DNA of 64,000 nucleotides from Flavobacteriales bacterium (GTDB lineage Bacteria > Bacteroidota > Bacteroidia > Flavobacteriales_F > PHOS-HE28), in assembly GCA_016704485.1 (NCBI GenBank), contig JADJAA010000001.1:620001-684000 (forward strand), read 5' to 3'. The notes beneath the pieces are model-generated. The model was not told where the DNA came from. It did not search any database and worked only from the letters and a program-made list of their open reading frames with translations. The translations under genes were made by a program, and so were the position numbers. Below are positions 15,409 through 23,920 of this stretch, in pieces. Position 1 is the stretch's first letter, and each line of letters starts with the position of its first letter.

Positions 15409-17025
15409 ATGACCAAACCACGTAACTCGTTCTCCGCCTATTTTCCTGTTCTGCTTGCTTTTGCGTTAGTAGCCGGATTGTTCATTGGGCGGAATATGGG
15501 AAGCAGTTCCGGAGGTGGTCTGCAAGTCTTCAATAGAGAGGCTTCACCGTCTGATAAAGTTGGGCAAGTGATCGACCTGATCGATCGCCAATACGTGGAT
15601 ACTGTGGAGAAAAATGAGTTGGTGGACGAAGTGCTCCAGCACATGTTACAGCGTCTTGACCCGCACAGTTATTACATCAGCGCGGCGGAACTAAGCGCAG
15701 CACAAGAACCACTGGAGGGCAGTTTCGATGGTATCGGCGTGGAGTTCGCCATACAACACGATACCGTGGTGGTGATCAGTCCGGTGGAAGGTGGACCTAG
15801 TGAGGCACTTGGTATCCGTGCTGGTGATCGGATCATCAAAGCGGATAGTGTTGTTCTGGCCGGTGTGGAGGTGACGAACGATCAGGTCATGAAGAACCTA
15901 CGTGGACCAAGCGGCAGTGAGGTTACCGTGCTGCTGCTTCGCAACGGCCGTGCAAAACCGTTCGAGGTATTGATCAAACGCGGTAAGATCCCGATCCATA
16001 GCGTGGCAGCAACCTTAATGACCGACGACGGTACGGGGTACATCAAACTGGTGCGATTTGCCAAGAATACACATGAAGAATTCCTTGCTGCGGCCGAAGA
16101 GCTTACCAAGCAAGGAATGAAACGTCTCGTGCTGGACCTGAGGGGAAACGGCGGTGGTTTCCTCAATTCAGCGATACTTCTGGCCGATGAGTTCCTGCCG
16201 GACGGGAACACGATCGTGTATACCCAAGGCCGCAATTCTCCTCGGCGCGACATCACCGCAACCCGCGATGGTTCCTATGAGAAATTACCCTTAGCCGTAT
16301 TGATCGATGAAGGTTCTGCAAGTGCAAGTGAGATCATTGCCGGTGCAATACAGGACAATGATCGCGGTGCCATTGTTGGTCGCCGCTCATTCGGAAAAGG
16401 ATTGGTGCAGGAACACGTAGACCTGCCCGACCATAGTGCGGTGCGGTTAACGACAGCACGGTACTACACCCCAAGTGGGCGATCCATTCAAAAGCCATAT
16501 GGTAAGGGGATTGATTATGAAGATGATTTCACGGCACGCTACGAACACGGCGAACTGCTTTCTGCTGATAGCATCCACCTTGATTCTACGCGCGCATTCA
16601 CTACGTTAGGTGGACGAACCGTATATGGTGGAGGAGGCGTAATGCCTGACCTATTCGTATCGGCGGATACCTCTGAAACATCAGCATTCTTGAGTGAGCT
16701 TTTCTTTAGTGGAACGTTGAACCAATTCGCATTTGACGTGGCCGATCGGGACCGCAACAAGCTTCTGGCTTATGGCTCATCCAAGGCATTCGATGCTCGT
16801 TACAATGTGAGTAGTCCTCTATTCGATGAATTAGTGGACTTCGCGAAGAAGCAAGGTGTAGCAAGCACTGCTTCTGATATTGTGCGCTCGCGCAAGACCA
16901 TCGGCACCCGGCTGAAGGCGAGTATAGCCCGTAATGTCTGGGGGAATGTTGGATACTACGGTTCGCTATTGGAAAGCGATAGGATCTTTCAGGAGGCCGA
17001 TTCGATGTTGAGGAGCGGCCAATAG
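15409..17025 (+). CDS. S41 family C-terminal processing peptidase
   Basis: This membrane-anchored serine protease trims or degrades periplasmic proteins. Residues 10-30 form an N-terminal membrane/signal segment (YFPVLLAFALVAGLFIG). A PDZ domain follows (about residues 85-175, with GIGVEFAI and AGDRIIKADSV). The S41 catalytic domain carries the serine in GSASASE (residues 302-308) and Lys330 in RRSFGKGLVQ. The residues after 450 form a C-terminal helical region. The length of 538 aa matches the Bacteroidota CtpA/Tsp-like family. It stands alone, with its own -7 box; the downstream gene is on the other strand. Confidence 0.94.
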   Translation: MTKPRNSFSAYFPVLLAFALVAGLFIGRNMGSSSGGGLQVFNREASPSDKVGQVIDLIDRQYVDTVEKNELVDEVLQHMLQRLDPHSYYISAAELSAAQEPLEGSFDGIGVEFAIQHDTVVVISPVEGGPSEALGIRAGDRIIKADSVVLAGVEVTNDQVMKNLRGPSGSEVTVLLLRNGRAKPFEVLIKRGKIPIHSVAATLMTDDGTGYIKLVRFAKNTHEEFLAAAEELTKQGMKRLVLDLRGNGGGFLNSAILLADEFLPDGNTIVYTQGRNSPRRDITATRDGSYEKLPLAVLIDEGSASASEIIAGAIQDNDRGAIVGRRSFGKGLVQEHVDLPDHSAVRLTTARYYTPSGRSIQKPYGKGIDYEDDFTARYEHGELLSADSIHLDSTRAFTTLGGRTVYGGGGVMPDLFVSADTSETSAFLSELFFSGTLNQFAFDVADRDRNKLLAYGSSKAFDARYNVSSPLFDELVDFAKKQGVASTASDIVRSRKTIGTRLKASIARNVWGNVGYYGSLLESDRIFQEADSMLRSGQ

Positions 17026-17210
17026 TGTCTCACTCACACCATCCCTAGGCTCCGCATAAGGGCGGAATGCGAGATAACCCTTTCACGCTGCTGGATCCCT
17101 GCAAAGGCCTCAATTATTCAGCTTTTGACCATCTTTTCAGAAAGGTCCACAATGTCCGGAGTGTTATGGACTAACCCATCCTTCCCATATACACCGGAGA
17201 TATGTGAATT

Positions 17211-17236
17211 AAAAAAGGGCCTCGCGGCCCCTTTTT
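17211..17236 (-). terminator. Rho-independent terminator, usable in both directions
   Basis: AAAAAAGGGCC-TCGC-GGCCCCTTTTT gives a GC-rich stem with A and T tracts on the two sides, 23 bp beyond the stop codon of the 93-aa lipoprotein gene on the minus strand. It can also end transcription of the S41 gene coming from the left. Confidence 0.85.
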
Positions 17237-17259
17237 AATATGCTTCGGAAAGAGATCAG

Positions 17260-17541
17260 TTATTTTACTGCTTCTTTGGTTGCTTCAACAGCACCTTCTA
17301 CTTTTTCGCCAGCAGCGTCAACTGCTTCGCCAGTAGCGTCTACTGCTTCAACAGCAGTGTTCTCAACTGCAGTGCCAGCGGCATCAACAGCATCGCCAGC
17401 TGCGTCAACAGCAGTTGCGGCTGCTTCAGTTGCTGTTGTAGCAGCATCTTCAGCTTTCTTCTCCATTTCTTCAACGTTGCTGCTTCCGCAAGCAACGAAC
17501 AATGCTGCCATAGAGGCTAACAGTGCGAACTTCTTGATCAT
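17260..17541 (-). CDS. Small alanine-rich lipoprotein
   Basis: The start at 17541 (MIKKFALLASMAALFVACGSS) gives a classic lipoprotein signal with the lipidated Cys at residue 18. The mature part (about 75 aa) is almost entirely Ala, Glu, Val, Thr, Asp and Lys. It shows a repeating AVDAAG/EAVDATG pattern that predicts one long amphipathic helix or coiled coil, similar to small Bacteroidota lipoproteins of unknown role. A strong terminator follows, so it is a single-gene transcript. I infer a periplasmic or outer-membrane spacer protein. Confidence 0.8.
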   Translation of the reverse strand: MIKKFALLASMAALFVACGSSNVEEMEKKAEDAATTATEAAATAVDAAGDAVDAAGTAVENTAVEAVDATGEAVDAAGEKVEGAVEATKEAVK

Positions 17542-17719
17542 TTTTGTGTTTGGTTGGGGTGAAAAGTTGCGCAAATGTATGGAACTTTATGATATCGCAA
17601 GATTTATCGCTGGGTTTTAGACGAATATGGCAAAATCACCTACGGATCCATAAGATCATGAGCGGATGCGGCCGGTCAGCATGCTACAGGTTCAATTTTC
17701 AAACCCGACAATGCGCGAC

Positions 17720-17727
17720 TACCTTTG
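17720..17727 (+). promoter_or_regulatory. Promoter -7 box of the superoxide dismutase gene
   Basis: TACCTTTG matches TAnnTTTG exactly and lies 50 bp before the ATG at 17778. There is no clear TTG 20 bp upstream (TTT instead). Confidence 0.5.
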
Positions 17728-17777
17728 TACCAGACTCACATCAAGGTCCAGATCGGACCATCAAAATACGGATCAAA

Positions 17778-18386
17778 ATGGCATTTACCCTACCTGCTCT
17801 TACCTATGCATTCAAGGCATTGGAACCACATATCGACGCACGCACCATGGAAATACACCATGGCAAACACCATCAAGGTTATGTAAACAACCTGAATAAA
17901 GCAGTGGAAGGTACTCCACTGGAAGGCAAGATGTTAGAAGAAATTCTTGCTGGGCTGGACATGAACAATGGTGCAGTTAGGAACAATGGTGGTGGACACT
18001 ATAACCATAGTCTTTTCTGGACCGTTATGGGACCCAACGGAAGCGGAAAACCTTCTGGTGACCTTGCAGCGGCAATAGACAAGGACTTCGGCTCGTTCGA
18101 TGCGTTCAAGGAAAAATTCGCAGCAGCGGGCGCAACCCGTTTTGGTAGTGGCTGGGCTTGGCTATGCGTTCAAAAAGGTGGCAAACTCGAAGTCTGTAGC
18201 ACACCAAATCAGGATAATCCGCTCATGCCCAATGTAGGCTGTGGTGGAACTCCTATTCTGGGTATGGATGTATGGGAGCACGCTTACTACCTGCACTATC
18301 AGAACCGTCGTCCGGATTATATCACCGCCTTCTGGAACGTGGTGAACTGGGATGAAGTATCCCGTAGATTCGCAGCTGGAAAGTGA
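17778..18386 (+). CDS. sodA: Superoxide dismutase, Mn/Fe type
   Basis: The enzyme converts superoxide to oxygen and hydrogen peroxide. Metal ligands are His27 (MEIHHGKHH), His77 (GGHYNHSLFW), Asp164 and His168 (GMDVWEHAYY). GG before HYNHS and GSGWAWL fit the manganese-type signature better than the iron type, though cambialistic use cannot be excluded. The ATG at 17778 begins MAFTLPALTYAFKALEPHID, the usual N-terminus; the frame is open further upstream but not conserved. No signal peptide is seen, so it acts in the cytosol. A terminator hairpin follows. Confidence 0.95.
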   Translation: MAFTLPALTYAFKALEPHIDARTMEIHHGKHHQGYVNNLNKAVEGTPLEGKMLEEILAGLDMNNGAVRNNGGGHYNHSLFWTVMGPNGSGKPSGDLAAAIDKDFGSFDAFKEKFAAAGATRFGSGWAWLCVQKGGKLEVCSTPNQDNPLMPNVGCGGTPILGMDVWEHAYYLHYQNRRPDYITAFWNVVNWDEVSRRFAAGK

Positions 18387-18404
18387 TCATTGCTTTTGTT
18401 CTTG

Positions 18405-18436
18405 AAAGGGCGTTGCAGTGATCTGTAACGCCCTTT
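18405..18436 (+). terminator. Terminator hairpin after sodA
   Basis: AAAGGGCGTT (18405-18414) and AACGCCCTTT (18427-18436) form a perfect 10-bp stem, 18 bp after the sodA stop codon, followed by a mildly T-rich stretch. Confidence 0.7.
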
Positions 18437-18440
18437 CTGT

Positions 18441-18827
18441 TTGCCCGACCTGATGTTACGATATATACTGCTCATTCTCTCCCTAATAACTGTTGGTAGT
18501 TCCGTTCGTGCGAGCGGTCCGTACAGGGCGATGAACGCTGTGGAACTGAATTTACTTGATAGCTTGACCGAGCAATACGACCTCAGTATTGAAGACGGTC
18601 CGAAGAAAGAAAACGCCCGATTGATCAGCAGTTCACTTGCTGTATTGCTAGGTCCGTTCGGGGCACATCGCCTATATTTAGGCACGACGACCAAGGTGGC
18701 GATCATCTACGGAATTACGTTCGGAGGCTTTGGTATTCTGGCAACGATCGACCTTTTCCACTTGCTGTTCACCAAGGACCTGGATGCCTATCGCAATAGC
18801 GATAAGGTATTCATGTGGGTGAAGTAG
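18441..18827 (+). CDS. TM2 domain-containing membrane protein
   Basis: This 128-residue protein starts at 18441 or at the second ATG (18453), after which a signal-like segment (LRYILLILSLITVG) appears. The C-terminal half carries the TM2 domain: two hydrophobic helices around a short turn, with LLGPFGAHRLYLG as the conserved entry motif (residues 71-83) and a second helix around GILATIDLFHLL. TM2 proteins are small membrane proteins of unclear function. It sits between sodA, whose terminator precedes it, and the converging glmS gene. Confidence 0.85.
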   Translation: MPDLMLRYILLILSLITVGSSVRASGPYRAMNAVELNLLDSLTEQYDLSIEDGPKKENARLISSSLAVLLGPFGAHRLYLGTTTKVAIIYGITFGGFGILATIDLFHLLFTKDLDAYRNSDKVFMWVK

Positions 18828-18849
18828 TAAAGAGTACCTGAACGGGAGA

Positions 18850-20691
18850 TTACTCCACCGTTACGCTCTTCGCCAAATTCCTTGGTTGATCCACGTTCCG
18901 GTCCAACATTACCGCAATGTGATAGCTGATCAACTGTAGCGGAATAACGCTCAACAAAGGAACCAAAGCATCAGGTGTTTCCGGGATCTCGATCACATGA
19001 TCGGCGATACCCTTTACAACAGTGTCACCTTCAGTAACGATCGCAATGACCTTACCCTTGCGCGCTTTGACCTCTTGTATGTTGCTTACCACTTTCTCGT
19101 AGCTTGCTCCTTTTGTTGCGATCACAAAAACCGGCATGCTGTCATCGATCAGCGCGATCGGGCCATGTTTCATTTCGGCAGCAGGATATCCTTCTGCATG
19201 TACGTAGCTGATCTCCTTCAATTTCAACGCACCCTCCAACGCGACCGGGAAACTTGAACCGCGGCCGAGATAGAGCGCGTTCTTCGCATCCTTATAGATA
19301 TCTGCGATGTACTTAATGTGATCCTCGGTATCGAGCACTTTCTGCACCTTCTCCGGGATAGCATCCAATTCGTTCATCAACCGATGGAAATGACTGCTGC
19401 TGATCGTACCCTTCTTATTGCCGATCATCATGGCCATAAGCGTTAGCACGGTGACCTGGGAAGTGAATGCCTTTGTACTGGCAACACCGATCTCAGGGCC
19501 TGCGTGCGTATACGATCCCGCATGGGTGATCCTTGCAATACTACTGCCGACCACGTTGCAAATACCAATGATGGTCGCGCCACGGCTCTTGGCCAATTCT
19601 ATTGCAGCCATTGTATCCGCTGTTTCACCACTTTGACTGATCGCGATCACGATATCGTCCTCGTTCACGATCGGATTGCGGTAACGGAATTCGCTGGCGT
19701 ATTCCACTTCTACGGGAATGCGGGCAAGGTCCTCGAACAAATATTCACCGACCATTCCAGCGTGCCAGCTAGTACCACATCCAATGATCAGTATCCGTTT
19801 TGCATTCACGAATTTGCTCTCGTAGTCCTTGATCCCGCCCAAGACCACTTCTCCCTTCGCAATGTTCAACCGCCCACGCATACTGTCACGTATACTACGC
19901 GGCTGTTCGTGGATCTCCTTCAGCATGAAGTGATCGTAACCACCTTTCTCCAACGTCTCCAAGTGCATTTCGAGCTCTTGGATGAACGGTGTTTTTACTT
20001 GGTTCTTTACATTGCGGATCTTCAATCCTTTCTCACGATCGATCACCGCGATCTCGCCATCCTCCAGATACACCACGTTCTTGGTATGCTCTATGATCGG
20101 AGTAGCATCGCTGGCTACGAAGTGCTCCCCATCGCCAATACCGATCACCAATGGTGAACTCTTCCGTGCGGCGACCATCAGGTCCGGTTGTTTCCTATCC
20201 AATACCACTATCGCGTATGCTCCTACCACACTTGCAAGAGCCAATCTCACGGCTTCAGGAAGATCACACTTCTCAGTACGTTGAATATCATCGATCAGAT
20301 GCACTAGCACCTCGGTATCCGTATCGCTTAGGAATTCATGCCCACGCGTCTTCAATTCTTCTTTGATGGACGCATAATTCTCAATGATACCATTGTGGAT
20401 CAGTGCAATATCTCCACTGTTGCTTTGATGTGGATGGGCATTCACATCACTCGGTGGTCCGTGCGTGGCCCAACGCGTATGGCCAATTCCAATGGATCCT
20501 TTTGCACTTATTCCATTCATGTGCGATTCAAGATCGCTCACTTTCCCCTGACATTTATGAACCGAAAGCGCTTTACCGTCGATCAATGCAACTCCGGCAC
20601 TATCATACCCGCGGTATTCCAACCGACGTAAGCCACTGATCAGGATCGGATAGGCGTCCTTGTCGCCCAGGTAAGCTACGATTCCACACAT
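18850..20691 (-). CDS. glmS: Glutamine-fructose-6-phosphate aminotransferase (isomerizing)
   Basis: This enzyme makes glucosamine-6-phosphate from fructose-6-phosphate and glutamine, the entry step to peptidoglycan and LPS amino sugars. Cys2 (MCGIVAYLG) is the glutaminase nucleophile of the N-terminal Ntn domain (residues 1 to about 230). Two SIS sugar-binding domains follow (with GCGTSWHAG near residue 300 and SQSGETADT near 350). The C-terminus (PRNLAKSVTVE) is the conserved tail that closes the active site. The length of 613 aa is standard. It is the last gene of a tight minus-strand operon, 7 bp after the DUF4270 gene. Confidence 0.97.
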   Translation of the reverse strand: MCGIVAYLGDKDAYPILISGLRRLEYRGYDSAGVALIDGKALSVHKCQGKVSDLESHMNGISAKGSIGIGHTRWATHGPPSDVNAHPHQSNSGDIALIHNGIIENYASIKEELKTRGHEFLSDTDTEVLVHLIDDIQRTEKCDLPEAVRLALASVVGAYAIVVLDRKQPDLMVAARKSSPLVIGIGDGEHFVASDATPIIEHTKNVVYLEDGEIAVIDREKGLKIRNVKNQVKTPFIQELEMHLETLEKGGYDHFMLKEIHEQPRSIRDSMRGRLNIAKGEVVLGGIKDYESKFVNAKRILIIGCGTSWHAGMVGEYLFEDLARIPVEVEYASEFRYRNPIVNEDDIVIAISQSGETADTMAAIELAKSRGATIIGICNVVGSSIARITHAGSYTHAGPEIGVASTKAFTSQVTVLTLMAMMIGNKKGTISSSHFHRLMNELDAIPEKVQKVLDTEDHIKYIADIYKDAKNALYLGRGSSFPVALEGALKLKEISYVHAEGYPAAEMKHGPIALIDDSMPVFVIATKGASYEKVVSNIQEVKARKGKVIAIVTEGDTVVKGIADHVIEIPETPDALVPLLSVIPLQLISYHIAVMLDRNVDQPRNLAKSVTVE

Positions 20692-20698
20692 TTTGCTT

Positions 20699-22081
20699 TC
20701 AGTATGTGGTAAATGTAAGATGCAATCGCATGCCGTTCTGCTCCTTTGCCGGACCAGATAGGATCACACGATTACCGGAAACGCCATTACTACCGCTCAC
20801 CATTTCGATCCCCGTATTGGAAATTTCTCCGGTAAGGATATCATTGATGTACCGTGTAATATTGAAGCGATATACGCGATCGGTAGCGTTGTATGATCCG
20901 TCGATCGCAATAATTCCTCCCAATTGATCCGGTAAGAACGCATCAGCTCCTAGGCTGTCCTTGCGGAACAAGAACAGTTGGTTCGGGGGTGGTTGTAACC
21001 CGTTGTAAGTACCCTCAACCGGTGCGACCAGCTCTGCCTTACTAAGTACCCGCCCTTCGCCTGCATAGTTCATTAAGTAGGGGAACCGCAAGGCCGTGCG
21101 CAATCCGCCAAGGGATTGTACGTAGGTCTTGTAAGCCGGTGCCGAACTATCGGCCAGTGCGTTGTTAAGTCCTGGGTCGACCGCTTGCGAATAATCGTGT
21201 TCTGCCACGGTATAGCGCGCCGCGCTCGAGTTGATCAACAATTCGAAAGTGCGTTGTACATCAGGTTCGACATTCGCATCCTTGTAATACAGCACCACCT
21301 TGGAGGCGCCGTTGATCAAACTGAAATACAGAAGTCCTTGCTGAAATGGCAATTGCGGACCGTTGTTCACCGTAATGTAGAGCCCTTTGAAGAATTCTTG
21401 GAAATTCTCATTCGTTGCCAAGTTATCGCCTCCGAATTCTTGCAGAAATCGAACAGCAAGGTCATTGCTCAAGCGGATCCGCACTTGCGGCAACAGACTA
21501 TCGCCACTGACCTGAGCATAGTTGAAGGGCTCCGGAGTCACTATGGAGCCATGGGAATAGCACAGGTCGTCCGGCAAGAACTCCGGTACATCATCCGTAT
21601 GGTACGAAGAGTCCAGACTCAACGCTGTTGTGATCTCATGTACCTCAAACGTCTGTGCATCCAAATTGCCATAAGCATAGTTTATCCCATCAAAGGCCAA
21701 ACTCAAAACAATACTATCTGCTTGTAACCCACTAACATCAACACCAACTCCAACGTTGCTACTGCTAAGTCGGAGTTGCGTTACGATGCCCGTACGCACG
21801 AACCCGAATTCCTGATCCAGATATGACCCCACCAAATTCCGTGTAAGGCCACTGGTGCGCACGGCAGAATCACGGAATGTGTATGCGTGTATCGTCGCCG
21901 TATCCTCCAATAGTCCTAAAGCATCACTTGGTAATAATTCCAGACCAAGATCCTCATCCGGCTTTCGGCAAGCGCCGATCAGGACCACAAGTCCAAAAAG
22001 GAACGTGATCCACTGTGTGGACCGCGTTCTTGAAATAGTGAATAATGTTCTCAAAGTGATCAAATGATGCTTGGAGAACAC
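20699..22081 (-). CDS. DUF4270 family lipoprotein
   Basis: A long N-terminal stretch precedes a lipoprotein signal (FLFGLVVLIGAC, lipidated Cys near residue 38). The mature protein opens with KPDEDLGLELLPSD, a hallmark of DUF4270, and contains the family's S-Y-L-D-Q-E-F-G-F block. It probably forms a beta-rich domain at the outer membrane or surface; the function is unknown. Its ATG directly follows the stop codon of the starch synthase-like gene and it lies 7 bp before glmS. The link to glmS suggests a role in envelope or surface glycan assembly, which remains inference. Confidence 0.88.
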   Translation of the reverse strand: MFSKHHLITLRTLFTISRTRSTQWITFLFGLVVLIGACRKPDEDLGLELLPSDALGLLEDTATIHAYTFRDSAVRTSGLTRNLVGSYLDQEFGFVRTGIVTQLRLSSSNVGVGVDVSGLQADSIVLSLAFDGINYAYGNLDAQTFEVHEITTALSLDSSYHTDDVPEFLPDDLCYSHGSIVTPEPFNYAQVSGDSLLPQVRIRLSNDLAVRFLQEFGGDNLATNENFQEFFKGLYITVNNGPQLPFQQGLLYFSLINGASKVVLYYKDANVEPDVQRTFELLINSSAARYTVAEHDYSQAVDPGLNNALADSSAPAYKTYVQSLGGLRTALRFPYLMNYAGEGRVLSKAELVAPVEGTYNGLQPPPNQLFLFRKDSLGADAFLPDQLGGIIAIDGSYNATDRVYRFNITRYINDILTGEISNTGIEMVSGSNGVSGNRVILSGPAKEQNGMRLHLTFTTY

Positions 22082-22906
22082 TTAGACCAAGGCTTCCTCC
22101 AACACCGTGCTGTAGAATTCCGAATGCGCGGCAACGTGCTCTCCGTCCTTGATGAAGTTAAGGACCGGCACACCACTGCCCTTTATCGCGGTTTCCATTC
22201 CTTTGCTCAATTTAGCGGATCCTTTTACAACGGCATCGCACATGCTCAAAGAGAACTTGGTAAGGTCGTCCGTGGTTGTCTTCGCAAGACCTTTAAGTAG
22301 ACCCTTATCGAAACCTTCCATTTCCAATTTCTTGGCCATGTTCTTGTCCAACGCTTCAGTAGGTTGGTCATAAACACTCATGACCAACTTCGTGTTCTCA
22401 AAATGTGGATCATCGGCGAAATGATGGCGCACATACAACGGCACGAAACCGGTCATCCAACCATGAAGGTGAATGATATCCGGAACCCAACCCAATTTGC
22501 GCACGGTCTCCAACACCCCACGACCAAAGAACAACGCGCGTTCGTCGTTGTCCTTGTAGAAAGTACCATCCTTGCTGTGGGCTTCGGCCTTACGCTTGAA
22601 GTATTCGTCGTTATCAATGAAATAAACCTGCATCCGTGCACTTGGCACACTCGCTACCTTGATCAACAAGGCATGGTCCGTGTCGTTAATGATCAAATTC
22701 ATTCCGCTTAAGCGGATGACTTCATGCAATTGGTGGCGGCGCTCATTGATGCAGCCCCATTTGGGCATGAACACCCTGATCTCATTTCCACTTTCCAAAA
22801 TACCTTGTGGCATATGGCGGGCTACCTTCGCCATATCCTCAGGACCATCCATGAAAGGTTGGATCGATTGGGCTATGGTGAGGACCTTTACGTTCTTTAT
22901 ACTCAT
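22082..22906 (-). CDS. Glycogen/starch synthase N-terminal-domain protein
   Basis: This 274-residue protein aligns with only the first Rossmann domain of GT5 glycogen synthases. Features include an MDGPEDMAKVARHMPQ region in place of the usual 'GGL-D' ADP-glucose loop, PDIIHLHGWMTG (about residues 142-153), and a C-terminal segment with DGEHVAAH. The GT1-like C-terminal domain that completes the active site in real synthases is absent, and no frameshifted remainder follows: the next gene starts immediately. Such short versions are common in Bacteroidota and are usually annotated as glycogen synthase, but catalysis by this chain alone is doubtful. It is first in the operon with DUF4270 and glmS. 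Confidence 0.85.
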   Translation of the reverse strand: MSIKNVKVLTIAQSIQPFMDGPEDMAKVARHMPQGILESGNEIRVFMPKWGCINERRHQLHEVIRLSGMNLIINDTDHALLIKVASVPSARMQVYFIDNDEYFKRKAEAHSKDGTFYKDNDERALFFGRGVLETVRKLGWVPDIIHLHGWMTGFVPLYVRHHFADDPHFENTKLVMSVYDQPTEALDKNMAKKLEMEGFDKGLLKGLAKTTTDDLTKFSLSMCDAVVKGSAKLSKGMETAIKGSGVPVLNFIKDGEHVAAHSEFYSTVLEEALV

Positions 22907-22931
22907 GTGTTCAGGGGGGGAATTCGGGGTA

Positions 22932-22962
22932 CAAAAATATAGCTTTTTTCGCGGAACATCAA
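22932..22962 (-). promoter_or_regulatory. Promoter of the glycogen synthase-like/DUF4270/glmS operon
   Basis: On the minus strand TTG (22960-22962) is followed after 20 nt by TATTTTTG (22932-22939), an exact match to the Bacteroidota -33/-7 consensus. It lies about 26 bp before the start codon at 22906. The divergent panC gene has a CAACTTTG box overlapping the same TTG. Confidence 0.7.
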
Positions 22963-23010
22963 CTTTGCCCGGTAGCTTAGCCCCCCATCAACGTCCGTTC
23001 ACCTGACCTA

Positions 23011-23889
23011 TTGCCCGTGCTAAAACCCCCATCATTACTGGAAAAGATCACCATTCCGGCTCAAGGTGCGGCGTGGTCTGCTCGGTCCCGTCGTGAAGGT
23101 GCCAGCATAGGGTTCGTACCTACGATGGGAGCCTTACACGAGGGCCATTTGGATCTGGTACACCGTGCCAAAGCAGTTTGTGATAAAGTGGTGTGCAGCA
23201 TATTCGTTAACCCACTGCAATTCAGCAACTCGGAAGACCTGAACAACTACCCTCGTCAACTCGAACGCGATAGCGAATTGCTGGAGCAAGTTGGTTGCGA
23301 TATGCTCTTTACACCCGAAAAGGAGTCGATATTCACGGATTTCACACCAACGAAATATGACCTGGAGGGTCTGGACGACCATTGGGAAGGCCCTTCAAGA
23401 CCTGGCCATTTCCAAGGCGTTGTGAATGTGGTTGAACGCCTGTTCTTTTACGTAAGGCCCGATCAAGCATTTTTTGGTGAAAAGGATCGCCAGCAGCTTA
23501 CCATATTACGTGCGATGGCGAAGCAACAACGTTGGCCAGTTACCATTACCCCGTGCCAGACGGTGCGTTCCGCCGATGGTCTTGCGCTCAGTTCCAGGAA
23601 TCAGCGCCTTGATCCCGTTCAACGAGAACAGGCGACTGTGCTATACCGCACATTGAAAACGGTGGAAGCACTAGCATTCCGCAGTTCGGTTGAAAATACA
23701 AGAAAGGCCGCTCTTGCCGTGCTGGAAAGTGAACCTGAGGTCGTCTTGGACCACCTTGGATTTGCAGATGCGGAAACACTTCACCCTATAATACAATGGG
23801 ATCCCGCTCGTGAGGCGATCGCTCTTATCGCTGCGCAAGTGGGACCGGTAAGGTTGATCGACAATATTACCCTGCACCCGCTGGTATGA
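23011..23889 (+). CDS. panC: Pantoate-beta-alanine ligase
   Basis: PanC joins pantoate and beta-alanine with ATP to make pantothenate, the coenzyme A precursor. The nucleotidyltransferase signature is visible as FVPTMGALHEGHLDLV (residues 35-50), followed by FVNPLQF (about 66-72) and the KMSKS-equivalent SSRNQRL near residue 197. The 292-aa length is usual. It is divergent from the glycogen synthase-like gene and heads a plus-strand run with a flippase-like gene, an adenylyltransferase gene and radA. The panD gene, often directly downstream in Bacteroidota, is not here; only a 31-bp gap separates panC from the next gene. Confidence 0.95.
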   Translation: MPVLKPPSLLEKITIPAQGAAWSARSRREGASIGFVPTMGALHEGHLDLVHRAKAVCDKVVCSIFVNPLQFSNSEDLNNYPRQLERDSELLEQVGCDMLFTPEKESIFTDFTPTKYDLEGLDDHWEGPSRPGHFQGVVNVVERLFFYVRPDQAFFGEKDRQQLTILRAMAKQQRWPVTITPCQTVRSADGLALSSRNQRLDPVQREQATVLYRTLKTVEALAFRSSVENTRKAALAVLESEPEVVLDHLGFADAETLHPIIQWDPAREAIALIAAQVGPVRLIDNITLHPLV

Positions 23890-23920
23890 CCGATGGTGTC
23901 AATACACGAATGAGCTTCGA

